From: Legionella sp. W10-070
GTDB taxonomy: Bacteria > Pseudomonadota > Gammaproteobacteria > Legionellales > Legionellaceae
Length of the DNA: 64,000 nucleotides
Direction of reading: 5' to 3'
Assembly (NCBI RefSeq): GCF_900640175.1
Contig: NZ_CAAAJC010000007.1
Coordinates: 53,002-117,001, forward strand
A program made the position numbers and the translations under genes. Numbering within the stretch: position 1 is the stretch's first letter; each line of letters begins with the position of its first letter. This document shows positions 27,989 through 36,938 of this stretch, in pieces. The notes beneath the pieces are model-generated. The model ran no database searches. It was given only the letters and a program-made list of their open reading frames with translations, and was not told the origin of the DNA.

Positions 27989-28846
27989 TCAGATATCATT
28001 CTGACCAGCATCATTTATAAAATTACCTGACAACTCCTCTGTTTCTTGTTCTTCTTGTACCTCTGCTCCAGCGGGAGCCTGTAATGCTTCACCCAAGCTG
28101 ATAAACCGATATCCATGTTCTCTATAAAGATCAATGATATCGCCTAAAAAGTGACTGTTGAGCAGGTTGGCATGAATCAGCAGTATTTGCTTGACAGGTT
28201 TATCAGGATTATTCTTGGCAGCCTTACTCTCTGCTTTAAGTGTTTGATTCCAGATGTAAGCAAGGTATTTTTTCCTGAGTTGATTTAAATTCTGCTCACG
28301 CAATCGGTAAGGAATTGCAAACAATTGTTGATTAAATACAAAATCCTTGCTATCGATTGTAACCGGGGCAATCGTATAATTATTAGCCACCAGATAATCA
28401 TAAACTATTTGCCGTTTTTCACCTTTACCTTCAGCCAGATAAGGATAACGAAAATACTTGATTTCGGGAAATAGCGGAGTCAGGATTTTATCCGCTCGAG
28501 CGATATCTTCTATATATTTTTCCGCGGTTAAGGTATTTAGGCTTTTATGCGAGTAAGTATGATTACCTAAAAGTAAACCAGCTTCTTTAAACTGCTCCAG
28601 CAATTGCCACTGACCTTTTTCTATAGAGCCAGCAATCACAAAACCAGTTGCAGGAACATTCTTATCCACTAGCGTTTGTAATATTTTCAGAAAACGTTCT
28701 TCTTTGCGTTTCAGTTTTTTAGGATCATGGTTGCATGAACCGACAAAAGGTAAATCATCAATAGTGAGAGCAACCTCACGTACCTGAGACCAAGATGATT
28801 GACTGAATAGGAAAAAGAGCAGGCAAAGCATGTATTTCTTAAACAT
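27989..28846 (-). CDS. Exported polysaccharide deacetylase
   Basis: A 285-residue NodB-type carbohydrate esterase family 4 protein with a signal peptide (residues 1-20, cleavage near SWS-Q). The metal triad appears as TIDDLPF (Asp-Asp) and GNHTYSHKSL (His-x-x-x-His); the RYPYLAEG segment corresponds to motif 3. It would remove N-acetyl groups from peptidoglycan or another polymer in the periplasm. The C-terminal 25 residues are Glu-rich (EVQEEQETEELS), which is unusual for the family. Monocistronic. Confidence 0.85.
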   Translation of the reverse strand: MFKKYMLCLLFFLFSQSSWSQVREVALTIDDLPFVGSCNHDPKKLKRKEERFLKILQTLVDKNVPATGFVIAGSIEKGQWQLLEQFKEAGLLLGNHTYSHKSLNTLTAEKYIEDIARADKILTPLFPEIKYFRYPYLAEGKGEKRQIVYDYLVANNYTIAPVTIDSKDFVFNQQLFAIPYRLREQNLNQLRKKYLAYIWNQTLKAESKAAKNNPDKPVKQILLIHANLLNSHFLGDIIDLYREHGYRFISLGEALQAPAGAEVQEEQETEELSGNFINDAGQNDI

Positions 28847-28907
28847 TAGCAGCCTCCCTGATGTTCATTGTAAGCAATGATTTATAGTGCAAAGTTCATA
28901 CCAATCC

Positions 28908-30086
28908 TTAACAGGCATCAGTCGTTGCGACCAGCCACTGTAGTTTCCATAATTCAAGCAGAAAAAGCCTGTCTTCCTCACTTTCAAGGAACGGATGTAA
29001 CTCTTCTATAGATAATGAGCGCTTATCAGCGACTAACTTAATTAGTTCAGGAGAAACATTTTCAGTCGGCCATTTATAACCATTAATAAATAAAGTAATC
29101 GCTGAATCATCCGTTTCATAGGCAAAGCGGCAAACAACGTTACGTGAAAATCCTGAGTTATTTTTGAATTCCCGTATAAAAATATCAAGCGTATTTTCTT
29201 CAGAGAATGGCTCCGGTAATAATTCTTCAGCTTGTTGATCCAGCCTGGTGACAAAGCAGCCAAACCAGGACTTTAATTCTTTTTCATTTGTCAGTAACTG
29301 CTCCATTGATTTTTTAGCATTTATCCATGCTTCCCTTGGCAGCTCAGAAGAACCACTGGTCAGACTCCAATCCGGATCTTTATACAAAATAGCAGCTTGC
29401 TTTTGCTCAGCCAAATAATCAGCAAAGCTCTGCCATAACTCTTCGCTGTGATAGCTACGATAACCAAAAGAATAAGTCATGCAGGCGTTTGATTTTGATA
29501 TCCCGTAATGACCGACATGAGGAGGTAAATAAAGCATGTCCCCCTCTTCGAGGATATATTCTTCTTCTACCCTGAACTCCTTCATGATACGTAACTCAAC
29601 ATCGGACATATAATTTTGCGTATGGCAACTCTGAGTAGTTAACAACCATTTTCGTTGTCCCATTGCCTGATATAAAAATACATCATAATTATCATAGTGG
29701 GGGCCTACACTCCCCTCATTAACAGCATAACTAATCATTATGTCATCCATCCTCCATTGAGGAATGAAATTAAAATAATCCATCATCTCTGCAACTTCCG
29801 GCACAAAACGGTCAACGCCCTGAACCAATAACGTCCAGTGTGATGTTGGCAACCTTTTAAAATCTTTTTCCAAGAAAGGCCCACGCTTCAAATGCCAATA
29901 AGGTGGTTTTTTTGGTGTTTCCAGTACAATCCGACTTTCTATCTCTTCTTCCATGGCCAAACCTGCCAACTCATCAGGCGTTAATGGATTAGTAAACAAA
30001 GGAAGGGCCTGGCGAATTACTAAAGGCTTTTTTTGCCAATACATAGTTAAGAATTTTTTAAAGTCAATCGGTTTTAAGTTAATCAT
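28908..30086 (-). CDS. roxA: JmjC-type ribosomal oxygenase (RoxA/YcfD-like)
   Basis: A 392-residue 2-oxoglutarate/Fe(II) oxygenase. In E. coli, RoxA hydroxylates Arg81 of ribosomal protein L16. The iron triad is visible: H-x-D in GPHYDNYDVFLYQ and the distal His in PPHVGHYGIS, with RKWLL for 2-oxoglutarate binding. The winged-helix-like C-terminal domain characteristic of the family follows. Start: ATG 30104 lacks a ribosome-binding site, while ATG 30086 (MINLKPIDF) has GAGG 12 bases upstream. Both give a normal N-terminus. Monocistronic. Confidence 0.85.
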   Translation of the reverse strand: MINLKPIDFKKFLTMYWQKKPLVIRQALPLFTNPLTPDELAGLAMEEEIESRIVLETPKKPPYWHLKRGPFLEKDFKRLPTSHWTLLVQGVDRFVPEVAEMMDYFNFIPQWRMDDIMISYAVNEGSVGPHYDNYDVFLYQAMGQRKWLLTTQSCHTQNYMSDVELRIMKEFRVEEEYILEEGDMLYLPPHVGHYGISKSNACMTYSFGYRSYHSEELWQSFADYLAEQKQAAILYKDPDWSLTSGSSELPREAWINAKKSMEQLLTNEKELKSWFGCFVTRLDQQAEELLPEPFSEENTLDIFIREFKNNSGFSRNVVCRFAYETDDSAITLFINGYKWPTENVSPELIKLVADKRSLSIEELHPFLESEEDRLFLLELWKLQWLVATTDAC

Positions 30087-30233
30087 CTTTAATAACGACC
30101 TCATAATAGTATTGAGGCTACATTATATTGCTGCCCCCCATTCCTGCCTAATACCAAGTACTTGGTTTCCTCTTTAAAATGAGGATTAAATGAGTTATTT
30201 CTGCTATAAATAAGGTAAGCATAAGGAGTTTTT

Positions 30234-30389
30234 ATGGAAAAAGATAAACCTAATCATCCTGAAGTTGAAGATACTAAAAATATTTGCGACATTGCACCAA
30301 ACTCCAAACTTACAAAGGATGTTTGTGATGTTCTGAAGAAAGAAAAGAAAAAGCCCGGGAAAAAACAATCTCAGGATAATAAAAAGTAA
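30234..30389 (+). CDS. Small Lys-rich protein, function unknown
   Basis: A 51-residue open frame with an excellent ribosome-binding site (AAGGAG, five bases before ATG 30234). It has 15 Lys, an acidic N-terminal part (HPEVEDTKNICDIA), two Cys (residues 18 and 31) and a basic tail (KKEKKKPGKKQSQDNKK). No membrane segment. It resembles the short, charged, non-conserved proteins common in Legionella. It stands between roxA and a DUF2157-type gene and is too small for default gene calling. Confidence 0.55.
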   Translation: MEKDKPNHPEVEDTKNICDIAPNSKLTKDVCDVLKKEKKKPGKKQSQDNKK

Positions 30390-30467
30390 TTGTAAGGCTT
30401 CAAAGCAATTCAGTGTTTACCCCGTTGTCCCGTTCGGGCTGATGAATCAGTGTTTAGGGGGAAAATA

Positions 30468-31499
30468 ATGAAAATCTCGCGTACTCAACTAGATAAAGCA
30501 GTTCAAGCCAGGATTATTAATTCCCGGCAAGCAGATGCCTTATATCACTTTATTCAAAATCAACCCGAACAAAATCAAGGATTTAATTTCACCAACGTCT
30601 TATATTATTTCGGGGGATTTGTAGCAATAAGTGCAATGACACTTTTTATGAATTTAGGCTGGGAAAAATTTGGCGGCTGGGGGATCTTTGCACTTGCTAT
30701 TATTTATGGGGCAATTGGCCTGTGGCTTTCATATAGATTCAATAAAAAATCTTATCTCATCCCTGCAGGAATATGTGCAACTTTTGTTATTGCCCTGACC
30801 CCACTGGCAATCTATGGTCTACAGGTAGGAATGGGCTGGTGGCCGGATGACACGGTTTATCGAGATTATCATGTCTATATTAAATGGCATTGGATATTGA
30901 TGGAATTAGGTACTCTTGCCGTTGGGATAATACTTGCCTGGATTTACAAATACCCCTTCATGCTTATGCCCATTGCAGTAACGCTTTGGTATTTATCAAT
31001 GGATTTAACCAGCATGCTGGCTGGTGAGTATGCAAGTTTCCAGCTAAGAGCGATCGTATCTATGTATTTCGGCTTTGTTATCCTGTTAATTGCCTTCTGG
31101 GTTGATTTAAGATCAAAAAGCACTGCCGATTATGCCTTTTGGCTCTATTTGTTTGGAGTCATCGCATTTTGGGGCGGCTTAACCAGTCAACACTCCGACA
31201 GTGAGTTATCAAAATTTCTTTACCTTTGCATTAACCTGCTTATGATTGGCGTGGGGGTTATCTTAATGCGGAAAGTATTTGTTATTTTTGGCGCAATAGG
31301 CAGCAGCCTTTATCTGGGATATCTTGCCTCACAAGTATTTAAACATAGCATGCTTTTCCCAATAGCATTAACTTTCATTGGTTTTTTAATTATTTACCTT
31401 GGAACGTTGTGGCAAAAGCATGAGGAGTTAATTACCAGAAAATTGCAAGCATTTTTACCCGAACAATTGAGGGAACTATTGCAAAATCGCCACGAATAG
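30468..31499 (+). CDS. DUF2157-like multi-pass membrane protein
   Basis: A 343-residue protein with a soluble helical N-terminus (ISRTQLDKAVQARIINSRQADALYHFI), typical of the DUF2157 family, followed by about ten predicted membrane helices from residue 45 to the end. The frame begins at a GTG at 30450, but AGGGGGA precedes ATG 30468. Its C-terminal segment is basic (KLQAFLPEQLRELLQNRHE). The function of the family is unknown. Converges with cfa (7 bases between stops). Confidence 0.75.
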   Translation: MKISRTQLDKAVQARIINSRQADALYHFIQNQPEQNQGFNFTNVLYYFGGFVAISAMTLFMNLGWEKFGGWGIFALAIIYGAIGLWLSYRFNKKSYLIPAGICATFVIALTPLAIYGLQVGMGWWPDDTVYRDYHVYIKWHWILMELGTLAVGIILAWIYKYPFMLMPIAVTLWYLSMDLTSMLAGEYASFQLRAIVSMYFGFVILLIAFWVDLRSKSTADYAFWLYLFGVIAFWGGLTSQHSDSELSKFLYLCINLLMIGVGVILMRKVFVIFGAIGSSLYLGYLASQVFKHSMLFPIALTFIGFLIIYLGTLWQKHEELITRKLQAFLPEQLRELLQNRHE

Positions 31500-31505
31500 A
31501 TTGAT

Positions 31506-32633
31506 CTATCTGGGAGCCTTATATCTGGTTTTTAAGCCTTTTGAAAAAACAATTTGCCATAATTGCAGCATTCTTCCCTTAAATCCCCCGGCACAGCTAA
31601 GTAAATAATAATTCCACATGCGAAAAAACCTTTCGTCATAATCTTTTTTCAGAGAGTCCCAACCGTAATTAAAATTTCGATGCCATGCCATTAATGTTCT
31701 ATAATAATCCAGACCAAAATTATGCCAGTCTTCCATAATAAATAATCGTTCGCTGGCTTTTCCTATTTGGGTAATTGAAGGCAACATCCCATTAGGAAAA
31801 ATATACTTGGAAATCCAGGGCATCGCCTGAGTGGTGCTTTCATTACCGCCAATCGTATGCAGGAGAAAAAGCCCATCCTCAGTCAGGCAACCATGTACAA
31901 TTTGCATGAATTCCTGATAATTTAAATGACCTACATGCTCAAACATGCCTAATGAAGCAATGCGATCGAATTTCTCGTTCAAATCACGGTAATCCTGAAA
32001 ACGAATTTCCACCGGTAAACCTTTGCAGTGTTCTGTGGCCAATTCGTACTGCTTTTGCGAGACTGTAATACCAACTACCTCTACACCATAATTCTCAGCC
32101 GCGTAGTTTGCCAATGCTCCCCAGCCACAACCTATATCAAGTAACCGCATACCAGGCTTGAGCAGCAATTTCCTGCAGGTTAAGTCCAATTTCTCCTTTT
32201 GTGCCTTATCAAGCGTTCTCACATTATTCCAGTAACCACAAGTATAATTCATTTTGCTGTCAAGCATGACCTTAAAAAGGTCATTGCCTAAATCGTAATG
32301 CACTCTTCCAACTTCCAATGCACGTTTTTTTGTCTGAAAATTAAAAATCTTGGAAAGCAATAATTTGAAAGCAAGTTTAGGGTTAAATGTTAACTTCTCA
32401 TGAGTCCTGGTTCTTATGATACGTTCGATTAGAAGGTCAACCCGCTTACAATCCCACCACTTTTCCATATAGGATTCCCCTAATCCCAAATCTTGATCAC
32501 GCAGTACACGCAGATAAAATTCATCATTATGGACTTTCAAATCCCATAAAGCATGCCCATTAACAGTGATACCGGCCGATCTTAAAAAATCTATCACCGT
32601 CTCTTTGGCCAAATTTTTTTTCTTATTATGCAT
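31506..32633 (-). CDS. cfa: Cyclopropane-fatty-acyl-phospholipid synthase
   Basis: A 375-residue SAM-dependent enzyme that adds a methylene bridge to unsaturated acyl chains of membrane phospholipids. The SAM motif LDIGCGWGALANYAAENYG is intact, with YDLGNDLF and YTCGYW typical of Cfa. It matches E. coli Cfa in length (382). The N-terminal domain (residues 1-90) is the short lipid-binding domain of this family. Monocistronic; upstream is a 162-base region separating it from the 94-residue membrane protein. Confidence 0.95.
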   Translation of the reverse strand: MHNKKKNLAKETVIDFLRSAGITVNGHALWDLKVHNDEFYLRVLRDQDLGLGESYMEKWWDCKRVDLLIERIIRTRTHEKLTFNPKLAFKLLLSKIFNFQTKKRALEVGRVHYDLGNDLFKVMLDSKMNYTCGYWNNVRTLDKAQKEKLDLTCRKLLLKPGMRLLDIGCGWGALANYAAENYGVEVVGITVSQKQYELATEHCKGLPVEIRFQDYRDLNEKFDRIASLGMFEHVGHLNYQEFMQIVHGCLTEDGLFLLHTIGGNESTTQAMPWISKYIFPNGMLPSITQIGKASERLFIMEDWHNFGLDYYRTLMAWHRNFNYGWDSLKKDYDERFFRMWNYYLLSCAGGFKGRMLQLWQIVFSKGLKTRYKAPR

Positions 32634-32751
32634 TTGAGCTATCCTGTAGCTTTTTAAATCATTTTTATTTATTAATTTTAACCATAGTCGATCAGCCTTT
32701 ACCCTCTCAGAAAACGTAATTATTCATCAAACCTATCACATACAACAAACC

Positions 32752-32771
32752 CGGCTGGTAAATACCAGCCG
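32752..32771 (-). terminator. Hairpin terminator of the 94-residue gene
   Basis: CGGCTGG / CCAGCCG stem with a six-base loop, 25 bases beyond the stop of the 32796 gene on the - strand, followed on that strand by GGGTTTGTTG. Confidence 0.6.
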
Positions 32772-32795
32772 AGTCCAATTTTATATCCGCCCTAA

Positions 32796-33080
32796 CTACC
32801 GATTTTCAGTATTAGTTGTCGTCGTAGTATCAGGAGGAGTAGTAACATTGGTATCAGTCCCAACATCAGGACTTGTAGTTGTATCAGGGTGGCTCGGTCT
32901 TATAACCGTAGTATCGCCTGGAGTAATCGTTGGAGTAGCTGGTGTCTCTATGGTTGTCTCTGTCGGTGGGATAGTTGTGGTGCGGGGGGCTCCAAAGAAA
33001 TAATACAGGGCAATACCCGCTAAAATTATGATCACAACAATAGCAACAATACCCACACTATTATCATTACGATCAGCCAT
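32796..33080 (-). CDS. Small single-span protein with Thr/Pro-rich tail
   Basis: A 94-residue protein. One hydrophobic segment (residues 9-30, IVAIVVIIILAGIALYYFFG) is followed by a low-complexity Thr/Pro-rich tail (repeated TTTIPPTETT-like and TTTSPDVGT-like units) to the C-terminus. The shape suggests an inner-membrane protein with a flexible outer tail, with the N-terminus inside. Ribosome-binding site GGAGAAC before ATG 33080. A divergent promoter region separates it from the AI-2E family gene. Confidence 0.65.
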   Translation of the reverse strand: MADRNDNSVGIVAIVVIIILAGIALYYFFGAPRTTTIPPTETTIETPATPTITPGDTTVIRPSHPDTTTSPDVGTDTNVTTPPDTTTTTNTENR

Positions 33081-33363
33081 GATGTTCTCCTTATTTCCTT
33101 ATATTGATAGTAATTATAGTAGCTAATAACTCACTTAAGTCATTTTTTAAAAGATTTCTTTATACAATAGTTATAATAACTGCCTCTTTCTCACAAAACC
33201 ATCTTACAAAATTTCACTGTATAGGGATCAATCTGATACTCTTTTAGCTAATAAATGGATTTATGCGATGACAATTTTACCCTGCGCATTAATATATAAA
33301 ACTGGCTACTACTATTTATTCTGAATATAATGGCTGACAACATGTATTATTTATCATGAGATT

Positions 33364-34416
33364 ATGAATAAATCAAGGACGGATAAATCCCAAGCAGGAT
33401 GGGAAATAAAAGCACTGTTATTTCTTGCCATTAGTTACACCATATATATTGCGAAGCCTGTTTTATTCCCTCTCCTCTTCTCTTTTTTCTTATACCTGTT
33501 ATTAACGCCTTTCATGGGGCTATTGCAACTGATTAAAATTCCAAAAATTCTGGCATCAGCAATTATTGCATTTCTATTATTGGGGATAATTAGTGCCGGT
33601 ATTACATTTCTTATGGAGCCCGCATCTCGATGGCTCGATAAAGCACCAGAGAATTTACAGATCATTGAAAAAAAATTTTCTATTGTAAAGAAACCACTTG
33701 AAAGAATTAGCGAAGCTTTTGAAAAGGCACAAGACATAACCTCTGTCAACAAAGAAAAATCTGTTGAAATTACAGCAGAGAATCCAAGTTTAGGCCACTC
33801 ATTATTTGATTTAACTACAAATATTATTTTTTTGATATTTATCACTATTGTTCTATTATTTTTCTTATTAATCTACTTGCCCACTTTATTTAAAAATCTA
33901 CAAAAAACTCTTTCTGAAAAAACGAAAGATTTAGCCAGTAATTTTCTTCTTGGTCTGGAAAAAGAGGTTTCTAATTACTTAGCCATTTTTACACTAATAT
34001 GTATCTTTGTTGGCTTTTTTGTGGGATTTTCTCTATGGTTGCTAGGCATTCCAAATGCGATACTTTGGGGAGTAATGGCAACCCTTCTTAATTTTATCCC
34101 TTATCTTGGTCCTGCCACTGGAATTGCTATTATTTTTTTGGTTTCTTTATTAACTTTCGACTCCTATTTGCAAATTCTCTTACCGCCTGCAGTTTATCTT
34201 CTAATTAATATATTAGAGGGACAAATTATTACCCCCATATTAATTGGAGATCGCCTGAACTTGAACCCTCTCCTTGTTTTTTTCAGTATCTTTTTCTGGG
34301 CATGGTTATGGGGTGTAAGTGGTGTATTAATCTCCATCCCCTTACTTGCGACAATCAAAATTATGATAGAGAATATTCCTGCACTTTCAAAGTACAGCTT
34401 ATTGCTGGAAAAGTAG
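33364..34416 (+). CDS. AI-2E family transporter (PerM/TqsA-like)
   Basis: A 350-residue membrane protein with about seven to eight helices. It has the characteristic arrangement: two or three N-terminal helices, a soluble stretch (residues 95-150, with KKPLERISEAFEKAQ), then helices and the family motif near residue 240 (NFIPYLGPATGI) and the C-terminal GDRLNLNPLLVFFS. Members export autoinducer-2 in E. coli or function as Na+/H+ antiporters elsewhere, so the substrate is open. ATG 33364; the leader is AT-rich with no obvious ribosome-binding site. Monocistronic. Confidence 0.85.
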   Translation: MNKSRTDKSQAGWEIKALLFLAISYTIYIAKPVLFPLLFSFFLYLLLTPFMGLLQLIKIPKILASAIIAFLLLGIISAGITFLMEPASRWLDKAPENLQIIEKKFSIVKKPLERISEAFEKAQDITSVNKEKSVEITAENPSLGHSLFDLTTNIIFLIFITIVLLFFLLIYLPTLFKNLQKTLSEKTKDLASNFLLGLEKEVSNYLAIFTLICIFVGFFVGFSLWLLGIPNAILWGVMATLLNFIPYLGPATGIAIIFLVSLLTFDSYLQILLPPAVYLLINILEGQIITPILIGDRLNLNPLLVFFSIFFWAWLWGVSGVLISIPLLATIKIMIENIPALSKYSLLLEK

Positions 34417-34496
34417 TCATTAGAACGCGCGATTCATTTAATATCGCTGCTTTTCATGCCTACAATAACAAATTTTTTAAACAATATGACTTCTAT

Positions 34497-34527
34497 TTTA
34501 AGCTTTTCTTAAGCTTATATGTATTAT
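34497..34527 (+). promoter_or_regulatory. PmrA-box-like direct repeat plus -10 element
   Basis: TTTAAGCTT-TT-CTTAAGCTT (34497-34516) repeats with half-sites 11 bases apart, as in the Legionella PmrA box. TATTAT (34522-34527) lies five bases further on. The next gene starts at 34599. The same architecture precedes the 1034-residue gene at 11752. Confidence 0.55.
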
Positions 34528-34598
34528 CATAAGCATTAAATGGTTTTTCATTGCAGGTAAACTGAATTACTACCCTATCGACTTAATGAGCAATTGTC

Positions 34599-34874
34599 AT
34601 GAAATTATCAGAAGCAGAGAAACGTAAATTGCGTGAAGAGTATGATGGCTTGGGACAGCTGGCATCCGAAGGATTACTCAATGCATGGAAAGCAGAAAAG
34701 GAACACATTATTTCGTTCTGTATTGATAACGGCATCCATCTGTACAATATTGCTTCTATCAAGCTTACAACAGCCTGCAAATTGCTGGATAGATTAATCG
34801 AGATCGTTTCTTTATCCCGCCACCTGGAAGAATCTCAGCAGCTAGAGCAATTAAAAGAACAACAACTATTGTAA
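34599..34874 (+). CDS. N-terminal part of a split Ulp1-like gene
   Basis: A 91-residue helical product ending at an in-frame TAA (34872-34874). Beyond the TAA the same frame stays open to 35864, where it encodes the Ulp1-like cysteine protease domain. The first half is charged and coiled-coil-like (KLSEAEKRKLREEYDGLGQ; SLSRHLEESQQLEQLKEQQ). Read as one gene with the TAA as a nonsense mutation it would be 421 residues. It could also be a separate small protein. Preceded by a PmrA-box-like promoter. Confidence 0.55.
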   Translation: MKLSEAEKRKLREEYDGLGQLASEGLLNAWKAEKEHIISFCIDNGIHLYNIASIKLTTACKLLDRLIEIVSLSRHLEESQQLEQLKEQQLL

Positions 34875-34988
34875 GCGCATCTTGTTGAGCATAATAAGGA
34901 ACTGGCTGAGATACATCATCAAGCTTATCTCAGCGTTGGCGATCAATATATAAAAACTCATACAATTTCTCCTGTTACTCTGCTGACT

Positions 34989-35864
34989 ATGCAAGATATG
35001 AATACTCTCCTGGCAGGTTATTCTTCTGACAATATATTGGTATCAAAGCCTATTTCACTTACAGAAGCAAGCGAAGATCAGACAGAAGAAGTTAAAGAAC
35101 TATTAAGCCACAGCGAAGGAAAAACAGTGTTTCTCCCTATTCTCCATGATGGACACTGGGTTTATTTGTTAAAAGAAAAAGGGGCATGGTCACTACATGA
35201 CTCCCAACCGCTAAAGGATGATACCACTTATTCACCAAGACAAGCATCCATGCTAGAACAAAGCAAAAACTTTCTTATAGGTATGGAAGAAGAACATTCA
35301 GTGCTGCGTTTTGAAACCAGTGGCAAACAGCTAAATGATTACGATTGCGGCACTCAGGTCATTAATGCCTATAGAAAAAAAGCCGATAACTGCTATGTTG
35401 AGAAAAGCCATCGTGAAATTCTTATAGAGATCTTCGGTAAACAATGTCCTGAAGAAAGTTTACCTGCAAGCATCCAGACTATCCCTAAGCCAGAGTCAAG
35501 CCTTGAGGAAGTCACTGTAACGGGAGGTGGGAATACCAACCCGCCAGCTTCTGAAATAACCGCGGAAAACAATTCCCTTGTGCATGCTGATATGGAGATT
35601 AAGGACACCTTGACTGAAAAAGAAATTCAAATCATCAAAACAACTTCCTCTGCTCAAATTTCCCCAGAAAAACGGGCATTGTATAAAGAAAACATAACCG
35701 CTTTGGTTAGTGCAGTCAGAAAACAAGGATTATTTACTGATATTCAAAATAAAATTGCTATTGAACATATCGATGTGGCTAAAGCTGAGGAACATGAATC
35801 CGATAGTCAATTCGCCAATCGATTACAGGAAGCAGAGTTCAGGAAAGCAGGGCTTATCAAATAA
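34989..35864 (+). CDS. Ulp1/C48-like cysteine protease, effector candidate
   Basis: A 291-residue frame; ATG 34989 has no ribosome-binding site, and the frame is open back to the TAA at 34872, so the true N-terminus is probably the 34599 product. Catalytic residues of the CE clan are clear: H56 in DGHWVYLL, D71 in LHDSQPL, Q114 and C120 in KQLNDYDCGTQVIN. Gln-Cys spacing (six) and His-Asp spacing (15) match Ulp1 (six and 17). Residues 40-130 are the core; the tail (AEEHESDSQF) is Glu-rich like Dot/Icm signals. Such enzymes remove ubiquitin or SUMO-like proteins. The substrate is unknown. Confidence 0.65.
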   Translation: MQDMNTLLAGYSSDNILVSKPISLTEASEDQTEEVKELLSHSEGKTVFLPILHDGHWVYLLKEKGAWSLHDSQPLKDDTTYSPRQASMLEQSKNFLIGMEEEHSVLRFETSGKQLNDYDCGTQVINAYRKKADNCYVEKSHREILIEIFGKQCPEESLPASIQTIPKPESSLEEVTVTGGGNTNPPASEITAENNSLVHADMEIKDTLTEKEIQIIKTTSSAQISPEKRALYKENITALVSAVRKQGLFTDIQNKIAIEHIDVAKAEEHESDSQFANRLQEAEFRKAGLIK

Positions 35865-36151
35865 TTTTACTTGTAAGTTTTGCAAGTCATTTCCAAGCGG
35901 GTCAAATCATTCGTGATTTGACCCAGGTAAACGCATCAAAGAAAGATAAAAGAACAATTAGTCATTGCCAACAAAGTGAAGCAAGCCAGATTAATTTTGC
36001 TCGAGAATTGTAAGCAATTGATTTTACTATACTCGCAGTAACAGCAGATCGCTATAAAATCATTCATGCATTTGCTCTGATTTTACTCCAATTTGCCAGC
36101 CTTTTATACCTTGGTTAATATAGTCATTCGTAAAGTTTAAAGGGATCTTAC

Positions 36152-36853
36152 ATGGCAAAATATATTTTTCTCTGCCTCCTGATGATAGTTACTCCTTATC
36201 TGAGAGCCTTCCCTCTGTTGACACTCCCTGTAGCCGCAGCAGTCACTATTTTTTTTTATCGACAACATTACCGACAGCTGGATGAAAAAACTCTATTTAA
36301 AAAAAGGGAAGATATTCCAGCAGTAATGGATAATTTAAACCTATCGACTACTGGTATGATTATGGAGTATCTCTCCCCAAGGGAATTAAAAGAAGCGGAA
36401 GCCATAACTGCCAGATTGCCAACAGGATCTGAAAAGCATTCAAAATTAAAGCGCCTGACTGAGCAGTATCTGGATCTCAATCAACGATTATCGGTATTCA
36501 ATAAGGAGGGGGCATCATATTGTGAAAATAATGAATTAATTCCTTATACAGAGATAACAGACCCTGTCCTTTTATTTAAAGCATACCCTGGCAAACAACA
36601 CTGGAAAGCAGTCCCGGCAAGCACAAAAATTACAGACAGGAAAGACTTGGCAAACTTATTTCGTAATTTCACCAACCATCCACTGACTCGTGAAGATTAT
36701 GATGAACCATTGCCTTATAAACAACAACCAACTTGCTTCCTTTGGCATAAATATAAGGGCTATTCATTTGAATTACAGTATCTGGCAGACCAAATTAAAA
36801 AGCAAGTTAAAGAAACTCCCTCTGGGCAACCACAGCAAGGGAGAAGAATTTAG
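36152..36853 (+). CDS. Membrane-anchored F-box/U-box-like protein, effector candidate
   Basis: A 233-residue protein. Residues 3-36 are hydrophobic (one or two helices). Residues 57-95 (LNLSTTGMIMEYLSPRELKEAEAI) have the Leu pattern of an F-box. Residues 136-183 (TDPVLLFKAY ... NHPLTREDY) resemble a U-box, where DPV and PLTR are the commonest invariants. Legionella secretes F-box and U-box proteins (LegU1, LubX, GobX) that act in host ubiquitination. Both domain calls are weak on their own; a membrane protein of another type is possible. Monocistronic, with a hypothetical gene downstream. Confidence 0.4.
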   Translation: MAKYIFLCLLMIVTPYLRAFPLLTLPVAAAVTIFFYRQHYRQLDEKTLFKKREDIPAVMDNLNLSTTGMIMEYLSPRELKEAEAITARLPTGSEKHSKLKRLTEQYLDLNQRLSVFNKEGASYCENNELIPYTEITDPVLLFKAYPGKQHWKAVPASTKITDRKDLANLFRNFTNHPLTREDYDEPLPYKQQPTCFLWHKYKGYSFELQYLADQIKKQVKETPSGQPQQGRRI

Positions 36854-36938
36854 AAAAATAAAATAGATAAATTTGTGCTCAAAAAATGCAATAATTGTCT
36901 ATAATTAAAGTTAGCTGATCTAGGTTAAGGACAGAAAT

